From: Mesocentrotus franciscanus
Taxonomy: Eukaryota > Echinodermata > Echinoidea > Camarodonta > Strongylocentrotidae
NCBI GenBank assembly: GCA_037976565.1
Contig: CP137666.1
Coordinates: 6,966,597 to 7,030,596 of the forward strand
Direction of reading: 5' to 3'
Length of the DNA stretch: 64,000 bases
Part shown: in pieces, positions 55,125-64,000 of the stretch
Layout of the letters: every line of letters begins with the position of its first letter
Position numbering within the stretch: position 1 is the stretch's first letter
Made by a program: the position numbers and the translations under genes
The notes under the pieces: generated by a model
Database searches by the model: none
The model's input: only the letters and a program-made list of their open reading frames with translations
What the model was told of the DNA's origin: nothing

Positions 55125-55200
55125 TGTCTCTTCAGAGCTAGAGAGGCGTTACCTCTGGGTTATGGTATGTGAATTAATGCCCTTCGTACTCTAAACAGAT
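55125..55200. mobile_element. Compact hairpin repeat, copy 6, diverged
   Basis: TTCAGAGCTAGAGAGGCGTTAC at the left pairs with TTAATGCCCTTCGTACTCTA at the right and ends AAACAGAT. Arm length and ends agree with the family, but the core has several substitutions. Confidence 0.6.
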
Positions 55201-55915
55201 ATTTTACTCTATGTCTGTTTGTTCTCTCGCACATCCTCTCTCTCAGTAATTTTGCTTTTCCACGCCAACAGCTTTAGATTTTTCTAGCGTTCCTTCTAAT
55301 TCTTACATGTACATCACCAATTTGTCATTACTGCTACTATTGTTTTTTTGCAAACATGCTATTTTATATTTCATTTCTCCAGCCTTACTTTGAACCTGTT
55401 TTATTGGTATCATTTTACCAATACTGCAATTATAGTTGTTTCTGTATGATACACTCATCCATTTCTATTGAAAGCAATATCTGTATAAGAATATGTTGAA
55501 TGCCACTTTATGATCTCACAGTATTATTATCATAGGTGAAACTGGCTTTTTATCTGCTCATATCAAGCTACTGTTAACTTTTTACCTCTGCAACTTTCCA
55601 TGAGATCACACAACATTTTATTGCCAGGATATGGTGTAAACATTGTTTATAGATAATGATATATGCTGGTCAGCTTTTATCAATCATGCTAACAATCATG
55701 ACTTGCAGGTGTTAAGATGCTCATATTAAAAACAGGCTTTTACTTGGCAGGTGGCTTTCAAATAACCAGGCCATATTTCAGTCAAAGGGCGTTCACACAA
55801 TTAAATAGATAATAATACTAGTAAGAGCTACATGTACATGTTCATTTACCATATATCCATATCCTTGATTTAGTACTGCTGCAGCATTGAAGATTAACTT
55901 CATTTCATTTACTGT
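55201..55915. other. No gene recognised
   Basis: T-rich unique sequence; nothing supported. Confidence 0.5.
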
Positions 55916-55996
55916 AACTGGGTGGAGAGTGGCAAACGCCAATTAATGTCTTGCGAAAGGGTAACAATGCTGGGTAGGAATCGCACCATAAACCAT
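55916..55996 (-). mobile_element. SINE body fragment, minus strand
   Basis: CTGGGTGGAGAGTGGCAAA, AATTAATGTCTTGC and GGAATCGCACCATA parallel the 33290-33370 part of the full SINE and the inverse of 52880-52940. Both ends are missing. Confidence 0.65.
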
Positions 55997-56085
55997 GTGA
56001 TTTATTTTTTTTAAACAATATTTTATTCAAAACAATGCTCTTTTTTTCATTATTCAATATCTAGATCAGAAAAGAGCTAATAACT

Positions 56086-56345
56086 TATGAAGTGGTGGAT
56101 AAGTCTCTAGACTGTAAAACACAAGTTACAGGGTTCAAATCCCTGCAACAGCAACATCCATTGGCATTAATCTACATTTACTGCACTTGACCCAGGTGCA
56201 GGTGGTAGGATTTATTCCTTGATTGAACAGAGCACTATGGTTGCCAGAGCTATAGCTGGGGTAATATCATCCAAAGTCCTGTGTAAGCACACAGTCATTA
56301 GTCATAGAGTCGTTATATCATAATGTGATATATGCTATATACACA
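56086..56345 (+). mobile_element. tRNA-derived SINE, plus strand
   Basis: AGTGGTGGATAAGTCTCTAG contains an A-box remnant, and GGGTTCAAATCCC (56131-56143) is a good B box. The body has GGCATTAATCTACATTTAC, CCAGGTGCAGGTGG and GCTGGGGTAATATCATCC, the last also present in the 5649 copy. The tail motif is decayed. Confidence 0.7.
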
Positions 56346-56734
56346 CACAAGAATGAGAATCATTATCATTATTGGGATTTTTGCTAGTCAGAGTAAGGGA
56401 GGGGGAGTCAGACTAGCTTGGAGGTGGAGATGCTCAGGATGTAGTGAATGCCATATTATCTACCATCCCTCCCTCCCTCCCGTTGTCCACAATCTCATCC
56501 AGCGACCTTGTTTGCACACAGCGTGGTGCTAGGAAGGCGTGAAGAAAGTCACCCGTCTTGAAGGGTTTGTGGCGCCTCGGCAAACAAGACGGGTTGCAAA
56601 GGTTTTAAAGATCAATGTGATCAATAGAGGTTGCCACCCTAATGAGACTGATAGTTTGGTCAGAGCAAACACCAGGTCAGATCAATTCATCAATCGGATA
56701 GTGTTTCATTTATCTCATGCCATGCTGAGTATCT
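56346..56734. other. Non-repetitive block with a GC hairpin
   Basis: ACCCGTCTTG (56551-56560) and CAAGACGGGT (56585-56594) form a perfect 10-bp stem, extended inside by GTTTG/CAAAC past a small bulge. The 65-codon frame at 56539-56736 overlaps it and is not recognised. Contains forkhead-like and AGGTCA words; regulatory or structured-RNA roles are speculative. Confidence 0.3.
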
Positions 56735-56850
56735 GACTCTTTTTCTGTATATCTTTCTTTCCTTTCCTCTATCTCCATATCTATCTCTCTCCTCTTCTCT
56801 AAATATTTTTTCTCTTCTCTTTCTCTCTCTCTCTTTCTCTCTCATCTGTT
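56735..56850. repeat. Polypyrimidine (CT)n tract
   Basis: TCTTTCTTTCC, CTATCTC and (CT)n units; the minus-strand Arg/Glu-rich frame is its translation. Confidence 0.85.
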
Positions 56851-57779
56851 TCCATGAAATCTCATTGATCTCGATTTGCATATCACAGAATGAACTGTGT
56901 GAAATGTTTCATTTTGTTGTATAAATAAACATATGAAATTTTTATAAAGTTTAATTAATTGGAATTAAACTATAATCAATCCCATAATATCTTAGAAATT
57001 GACATGTCTGTATCATGTTTTTCTTTGGGTTAATCAGTGCCATTAATTTAGTCAATTTACCCATGTGTCAATTCATTACATCAAAAGGGAGTTGACCTTC
57101 CTTCATTATGATTGCAACAAGAATATAAGGAATATTGATGGTTTATAATGTTACAGTGCCAAATTAAAATCGTCATAGATACCTGCTCATATAGAAAGAA
57201 TGATTTAATTTCTTTTAATGATATGGAAATACATAGACAAAATCTCATTTGTTTGAATAACCAAGTTCAATTTGAATTTGATGAGAATACCTTCCAGATT
57301 GTCTACATGCAACAGTTGCTATAACAAAATGATATAAGTTTTCTTTTATGTGCTTGTGTGATTCAGTTGAACATTGATTGTGTATAATAAGAAATAGTTA
57401 TTGATTGTAGTGTTGTAGTCTTGTTAGGTATTAAGTTAGATCATCACTGGGCTCTAGAAGTCAATAATGGCCCCATCACTGTCCAATCCAAGCTGTGCAT
57501 ACAGCTCCGCATACAGCTCCAAATAAAAAGCATACTTAATGCCCCAAATGAGCACTTCCTACCAGAAGAATCGGGTAAAGGTTAAAAGTGTCTAGCATAC
57601 AAGCTATCTGTCTGTATTGACAGATTCTGTCTTCGGTAAATCTGAATCGCAGCTAAAAATAAACCGAAAGGGGAAGGAAGTGCCAATTAGCATTTATTCA
57701 GCCCCCTTTTTTTGCGGTCAAATAGATAACAAGGAGGAGGAGGGATGGTAATGCATTATGTGAATGAAGAGTACCATAT
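56851..57779. other. No gene recognised
   Basis: AT-rich unique sequence; nothing supported. Confidence 0.5.
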
Positions 57780-58150
57780 GGTAATGAAGAGGGAGAGGGA
57801 GAGGGGGAGCAGGAGCTGAGACGAGGAGAGGAGGGGGCAAGAGGGAGAGAGGTACATATATCCCAGAAGCACAAGAGGATTTCCCTTTGAATTTTCAATA
57901 GATAAGCTTAAAGAGAGAGTGATGTCATTGCTGAAGGTTGAAAGAGGGAGAGAGGGGTGGGGAGAAAGAGAGAGAAAGAGAGAGAGAGGGGTGGGGAGAA
58001 AGAGAGAGAAAGAGAGAGAGAGGGGGGGAGAAAGAGAGAGAAAGAGAGAGAGAGGGGTGGGGAGAAAGAGAGAGAAAGAGAGAGAGGGGGTGAGGAAGAG
58101 AGGAAGGGGGGGGGGGCATGGGAAAGAGGAAGAGGGGAGGAGAAAGAGGG
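57780..58150. repeat. Polypurine tract with a 34-bp minisatellite
   Basis: GGGGAGAAAGAGAGAGAAAG begins at 57959, 57993, 58025 and 58059, a period of 32-34 bp over four units. Flanked by irregular GA and GGGA sequence from 57785 to 58150. Frames of Arg/Glu/Gly repeats are its translation. Confidence 0.9.
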
Positions 58151-58894
58151 TCACTTTACAGCTTGAATGGGTTGGATTTTCTTTTGTTCCAAATCCATAA
58201 ATTTATGTATCACATTTTAATGTAAAAATGTACAGAGGAAAAGAACAATATAATAATGTTCTAAGATAGTCCGTACATGTAGGAAGGCAAAGAGTGAAAG
58301 ACAAAGACAAATATTGGATGGAATTAAGATTATCTATGATCTGTATGCGTCATGTGAATGGTATATGTCAGTAGTGACATTTACTTGAGGCAGTCAATAT
58401 AGAATTTACTACATACAATCTACCAGTCTTGAAGGCATTGATTAAGTTATAAAATCACAGTGTTGGATTCTCAGCAAATTATGTCACAGAATGAAATTAT
58501 AGAGCCCATACCTCCTCCCTACCACATCACATCACAAACCTAGGCTTGTGTGTTTAAGAGTGCTAAATGTGATTTGAAATATTGTCTGTTCAGTTGTCAT
58601 GATCTTGGAAGCGGTTATTTTGTTTATTAACATTCCTTAAAATACAAGGGAAATGCTGACAGTTTGAAAACAATGATTTTACCAACCAGACCCAGTATAT
58701 TGTTGGTGATATACATGTATATGTACATGTAATTTCTTTAATCTGTTGTCAACTGAGTCAAAGACTTATTGATGTGAGCTCTTAGGATATGAAAGCTAAT
58801 TGAAATTGAAATTGACTGTAATAAAATAACTCATTACATTACTTGAATTAAAGAACGGTGTGATGAAAGCACATTTGAGGTCATTGCTCTCAAC
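58151..58894. other. No gene recognised
   Basis: AT-rich unique sequence; nothing supported. Confidence 0.5.
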
Positions 58895-59049
58895 TTCTCT
58901 CTCTCTCTCTTTCTCTCTCACCCCTTTCTCTCCCTGTGTCTTCCTCTTTGCTGGGCCATATAAAAAATGGGGATATCCAATGAAGCATACTCAAAAGGAA
59001 AAAATAAAACCACCACCAGAAGTAAATTGTTAATGGCTTCTTGATTTGT

Positions 59050-59091
59050 GTATATTTGCGAGAGAGCGTTCTCTCGCATTATCCAATATAC
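59050..59091. other. Perfect short hairpin
   Basis: TGCGAGAGA and TCTCTCGCA form a 9-bp perfect stem around GCGT (59057-59078), extended outside by GTATATT and AATATAC with a bulge. It follows a (CT)n tract at 58896-58920. Function unknown. Confidence 0.5.
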
Positions 59092-59689
59092 TCGTGCTAA
59101 TGGACAAGCTATTGCTTCGCTTGGAGGCAACGTGTACTCGCTCTTTAGGTTAAAGGGGTTTCATCCTTGTTTTTCTTTCAGTTTTACATATATATGTTTG
59201 TTTTACATATTAAGTCTTGTTTAGATAGATTAGTGAGGTCAAACATGTAGTTTGGCTCTGTAATGAATGGGAGATGCATTGTATATCAATATTATGATGA
59301 GTAATTACTGACGCACTTATGGTACGATAAATTTTTATGCGTAACTTCTCCCATCGTGTTCATAAATAACACATAAATATGAATTAAGTTTAAGTGAATA
59401 AGATACATCTAAAGTATATGCTTTGATCAAGATCAATGTTTTTTACAATGAGAAATAATTGAATTGGAATTTTTGATACTCAAGGCTCCAAGCAAATATG
59501 ATGGTATCCCATGACCTACCTGTAATTGAATCAATTAATTTCCATGAATTTCCAAGAATAAAAAGTTACATAAACCTTTTCAGTGTCATACACACATGCA
59601 TACATTTAATATACATGTACATGTATATTCTTTTATTGATCTAGATTTTTTTTTCCTTTTGGAAATTAATGATGGATGCATGAATTTAT
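59092..59689. other. No gene recognised
   Basis: Unique sequence; nothing supported. Confidence 0.5.
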
Positions 59690-59738
59690 CAACCAGAAGG
59701 GCATTAACTCATATACTTTAAAACAGATTTACCAACCT
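59690..59738. mobile_element. Compact hairpin repeat, copy 7, left half only
   Basis: ACCAGAAGGGCATTAACTC then ATATACTTT is nearly identical to the left arm and loop of the 63269 copy. The right arm has decayed. Confidence 0.6.
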
Positions 59739-62564
59739 ACTACTGAAGATATGAATTGTAAATTAAGATATCATTGACAACTGCTAATACACAAGTGAAC
59801 AATAGTTTGACAAATATACTGTATACATATTTGTTTCCCAAAGCCACAGGCTGTATTTGTGATAAATCTTGTCAAGTTTATGGCACTGTGAAGGTGATTG
59901 ATATATATATACCTGGGGAAAATATTTGGTTTAATGAACAGAAGATTTTGGTGTGTATTGTAATGGATTTTGGATATGTGTTAAAAAACAACAACCACAA
60001 CAGCAATTGAAAGAATATCAAAATTCTATTCAAGATGTTTACATCAAGTGTGTTTTATCCTTTACACATTTTAATATGTATGACATAGATCCACTGTAAG
60101 TACCACAGATGAAGGAGAGGAAAGTGAAGCTTTCCATCTTCTTATAAAAAAGTTTATTGATAAATGAAATTCCATCGCGATATATCCTGACATCCTAACC
60201 GCTCTTTCCCGCCTCTCATTATTAAGTTAGGCATAACCTTTTGAGTCTTTCTCATTCAATACAACCACACACCTTGATGCATGGCAAGAAAACATTAGAT
60301 CAATGTATAGTATCAACTAAATCAAATCTACAAATTTTCTGCCCCACTTTTTTTTTCCTTTTCCATATTTGTTCGCCATATGTCTTATCCATTGTAACAA
60401 TATGGGCATGTTTTCATGAAGATGATGGTTGCCCTGCCCACCCAATAAAAAGTTATTTAATGCAATGGATTGGATGGCTTAGGGAACCAAAGACTAAATA
60501 TGTCTTGAAGTTATTGATAAAGACATAAGATACATATATTTTTTTCCCTGTCACTTGAATAAAACAATATCAAATTTTTTGCAACATGCTGTTGTGTTGT
60601 AAAGTGTATGTATATTGGATAATTTGTTTGGTTGTAATTTGGGCATTCCCCCCCCCTTTGTTTTGCTCTAGGGTAGAAGTATATATGGGTTAATATTTTA
60701 TATGGCTATCATATATCATTAGCATATATATGTACATGTTTGTAAGGTAGTGAAATAGCCCTTAGTATGTTTAAATACTTACTTTTTCTTTTGATTCACT
60801 CTATAAAATAGATTGATAATGGCCGTGATACATTCTTTTTAGCTTTTAAGAACGCCCCCCCCCCCAAATAAAAAAGGCAGAACAAAACATGAAGTTTATT
60901 AAGATAAAGACGTTCATATCCACTATAGTACAGCACCTATTGAATAAGCCATATATATAAACCAGTATACATGCTGGGTTTGGGCTCTGATTGACCGCAG
61001 TGCACTTTAAACTTTCAAGTCTTGATTATTTACCATTTGATGTGTTTATGGTAGGGGTCAATCTGATTCCTGACATTCAACTTTACAGGTTTACGGGTTT
61101 ACCAATGCTTGTTAGGAATGGATGGCCTTTTGCATGATACATGGTTGAAAAAACATCATCAACGTTTATATTTGATTTGATTGTTTGCAATATAATGCAC
61201 AAACAATAAGCCATACAGGCAACCTTTTCAAGTCTCCTGCAGCTTCCATGTTCATGTGTTCCCCAAGGCCAACCTTAATTGCTTATTAATTCAGTTGGTA
61301 ATTGAATTTCTCAATGCACAGTGATGTAGAGAGGCAAAACCCCAATTAATTGTGAGTGGTAGATCAGTCAAAAATATCATGTTTGATATGAAAATGCTTA
61401 TTATGACATTCAAAGTTAAATTCAAATTTGTTTCAAAACTAACAAAACACAATAAATCTTGTGCAAGTACAAAGAACTGTAAATGACCATGCAATAATTG
61501 TTGACTTCTTAACCATTAATATATCTTTTAGATACTGCAAAACCAGAAACTAACATGTCATTAAGCTTTTGCTTTTTTTTTTTTTTTGTTAAATGTCATT
61601 TTCCACTCCAACAATTTTACAAAAGATTTGCTTGATTGGTTGGTATTTGCTTCCTCCTAATATGAGGAAATGTTGACCTTGAATCAGGGAATTATAAGTG
61701 ATGTGGATGAGACAAATGGACCGCAAAATATGGGCATACCAAAAAAATGAATGAATTAAAAGATTCTCATTTTTGCCTCAATTATCTGGACCTTTTGTAT
61801 AAAGTAATATGCGCCATTATAAATAGTAATGATGATTATCGCTCATCAAATGGTATGACCCTCAGAATGGTATAAAAAGGTAATTCAAGTTTCTGCTCTA
61901 TCAGTCGTGCATAGTGCATGGTGTGGAATCCTGCGGATATAGCCAGAGCTATCGAAGCAAGGCAGGAAAGTGAAATGAACTGTCATTGACCGCTTACCTC
62001 TATTTTGTCTTTGTAATACTATTACTCTACTCATTTCTCCTTGTGTGTATGAATGTGGGTGTGGGTGGGTCTCTGTATGTGGATGTCAGTAGAGGCATCA
62101 TAAAGTGTGTCCTTTGCTGAACATATTTGGCTAGTTCAGCATTGGTAGAGCCATAGGCAAACATGCACAACAATAAGTCAATAGGCAGGAATACCATTCC
62201 AAAATTTTAAGGTTGGTTCCTTATAATTGAAAATCCTTTTCTTTTCCTTTTTTTCCCCTCATAACTTAATTTAATGGGTGGTTTAGCATGTTTTGTACAG
62301 AAACATTTAATTTTAACTGAACTAGATAGTTTTTATATTTGGCATTTGAAGTAAGTCCCCCACAAACCCCAAGTTATATTTTTTAAATACAAGTGACATC
62401 CCCAGGGGGCTATGGGATTTTTGCCAATGACACCCCCTCCCTGTCATATTCTTTACCCTTAAATACCCCCTTGTATTCAGTCCCTGTTGTCATGTATCTG
62501 CAGATACTTATCTGGATTTGGAAATGAATTTTGTGAATGGGACCAATATCCGTTTTTTGCAATT
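59739..62564. other. No gene recognised
   Basis: AT-rich DNA with C-runs near 60648 and 60856 and a T-run near 61570. The open frames at 59774-60010 and 60241-60528 show no domains. Confidence 0.45.
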
Positions 62565-63489
62565 TGCTCTAATTCTCCAGCTTTACATTGCATGCTTGTA
62601 ACATTCAGCATTCACCTCATCTACATGATTACTGTTGGATATTTTCTGGTACTTGCAACGTTCCTGAAAACCGATCGCCTCCGAATACCTACATACGATC
62701 TCGTATCCAGTCTGGCTTTTGTAGATTTCCTGACTGGTGCCACTTCGATCCCATTGGAAACTATAGGAGGGTCATCCTGACAGGAGTCACATGAATTTTA
62801 ATATTGCAGAATACATGGATACAGTAGTACCATGTACTTTCCCTGTGGGTTCTCTGTCTTTGTGCCATATAATCATGATGAGTTTGGGTCTTTACTTCAC
62901 GGCCAACGAACCCTTCTGCTATGAGACCTTTGTATCACCATTGGAAGATTGTGCTTACAGAAGTTACAAGATTTTATTATGCGGAATACATGGATACAGT
63001 ACTAACTTTTGCCACACGTACTCTGCCTCTGTGCCATTTAATCAGGGTTACATTGGATTGTTACATGACGGTCGCCAAACTCCTCTGCTATGAGACCTTT
63101 ACCGCCAAAAGAGGGTCGGCCTTAAAGAATTTTATGCATTTATTTTTCCAGAAAATTAAAAGCAGTGCCATCTGCTTTTGCCGCAGTTATATGGATAATT
63201 ACATTACAGTTAACATATCTTCTCGCTATGATATCCTTGTCACTTTGTAACGAATCACAATTATTATGTACGTTTGGAGCCAGAAGGGTGTCACTCATAT
63301 ACTTTCACACAGAGTTAATGCCCTTCTGGCTCTCTCTCAACAGACAATTATTGTTATAGGCCAAGGCAGTCTGGCAGGGTTACTTGTTAATGTTGCATTC
63401 GTCGTCCAGAAAATCCTAACGATAGTGATATCCTATATGCATAAACTGCAGCTAACACTCAGACCTATTTCCTCCTCAAAACAGGTACC
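62565..63489 (+). pseudogene. Rhodopsin-family (class A) GPCR relic
   Basis: Seven-helix receptor remains in pieces. TM1-TM2 (about 62590-62770): VGYFLVLATFLKTDRLR, then the loop-and-helix IPTYDLVSSLAFVDFLTG, where SLAFVD is the conserved LAxxD of TM2. The TM1 Asn position is Tyr. After a stop (62778) and frame change comes a TM3 block twice (62811-62984 and 62985-63110). The second copy reads LPLCHLIRVTLDCYMTVAK, where DCY replaces the usual DRY. TM4 (63165-63250) reads AAVIWIITLQLTYLLAM with its Trp. A 75-bp hairpin repeat follows, then TM5 (SLAGLLVNVAFVVQKIL, ISYMHK) to CAAAACAG before GTACC at 63490. Reading frames change at least three times. Class A is clear; the ligand type is not, although the pattern is aminergic-like. 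Confidence 0.75.
63269..63346. mobile_element. Compact hairpin repeat, copy 8
   Basis: GTTTGGAGCCAGAAGGGTGT at the left and AATGCCCTTCTGGCTC at the right with the outer CAACAGACA. The loop CTCATATACTTTCACACAG is the best-preserved in the window. It lies between TM4 and TM5 of the GPCR relic, so it inserted into former coding sequence or a former intron. Confidence 0.8.
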
Positions 63490-64000
63490 TTGCTAGGAAG
63501 GATAGCTAGTATTGGTGTTGATTGGAAATCACCTTGATCACCCCCTCTCCTCTTGTCTTTAAATTGTGCTCTATCTTATTGACTCTCCCGTTGTTCAACT
63601 CTTTTCATTGCTTGGGCAGAGTTGATGGAAAGCTGGCACCTGCCATTTCACTGGATATAGGAAGAGACTTTCATTAATCCATTAATGCATAGTGCTTATA
63701 ATGACCTTCTTGTAGGGGTGATGTATTGTATTGGTACAGCTTTATCCTGTCAATTCTTCATTCACGAGGAGTGATATATATTAAGTTCTAAATAGGACTA
63801 TAAAGTAAATGTTAGCAGTCTATGAGGGGAGTTATTACAATATTGTAACTGAGAATATGGAACTGATGGTATATGCCATTGCTTCTTTTAAAGCCAAACA
63901 CCTTCCAAATTTATGTGACACTACTTTAACATCTACAGCTGATTTTGCAGTTCTCCTATTTTTTTTAAAAACAGTTTTCCTGTTGTACATGATGAAAATG
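63490..64000. other. No gene recognised to window end
   Basis: If GTACC at 63490 was a splice donor, the rest of the GPCR (TM6-TM7) would lie in this stretch or beyond the window. No TM6-TM7 motif (CWxP, NPxxY) was seen here. Confidence 0.4.

Overview
This window is eukaryotic: there are no operons or ribosome binding sites, the sequence is AT-rich, and it is dominated by microsatellites, tRNA-derived SINEs, a CR1/L2-like LINE and many non-autonomous DNA transposons. An invertebrate deuterostome, most likely a sea urchin, fits best. The reasons are SINEs and a LINE ending in the same AAGCGCTT...(ATT)n tail, TIR elements with PIF/Harbinger-type and TTAA target sites, a rhodopsin-family GPCR relic, and extreme over-use of the octamer TACATGTA. 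The assignment is an inference; no intact species-diagnostic gene is present.

No complete protein-coding gene is visible. Three stretches are clearly derived from coding sequence, and all are broken: (i) the 3' half of a LINE reverse transcriptase at 36605-37610, with an in-frame stop and two frameshifts; (ii) a Myb/SANT-like DNA-binding ORF with one frameshift, inside a TIR element at 20058-21142; (iii) a class A GPCR relic at about 62565-63489, with a duplicated TM3 block and a hairpin repeat inserted between TM4 and TM5. A 78-bp segment at 24987-25064 has good splice signals and one open frame and is the best candidate for an internal exon; four other exon candidates are weaker.

Layout. 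0.2-5 kb: a 915-bp TIR element, a palindromic TTAA element and two short members of the AGGSGCATTTACACTG family. 5-9.5 kb: a candidate exon, a SINE, the first compact hairpin repeats and a degenerate CT-rich tandem block. 9.5-17 kb: mostly unremarkable AT-rich DNA. 17-28 kb: a dense run of DNA transposons, including a back-to-back inverted pair, the Myb-bearing element and a 987-bp foldback element. 28-36.6 kb: a GC-rich patch, a 215-bp tandem repeat, a 650-bp foldback with 250-bp arms, a full SINE with target duplication, and a Harbinger-type element with a second element nested in it. 36.6-37.8 kb: the LINE. 38-52 kb: mostly low-repeat sequence with four blocks of higher-complexity non-coding DNA that could be regulatory. 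52-58 kb: SINEs and long polypyrimidine/polypurine tracts. 58-62.5 kb: AT-rich, little recognised. 62.5-64 kb: the GPCR relic.

The most notable features are the mobile-element families. An approximately 75-bp near-perfect hairpin occurs eight times. A family with 3-bp target duplications has 915-924-bp and 375-410-bp forms. SINEs and a LINE share a 3' tail, consistent with LINE machinery mobilising the SINEs. These conclusions come from reading the sequence; no alignment or database search was run.
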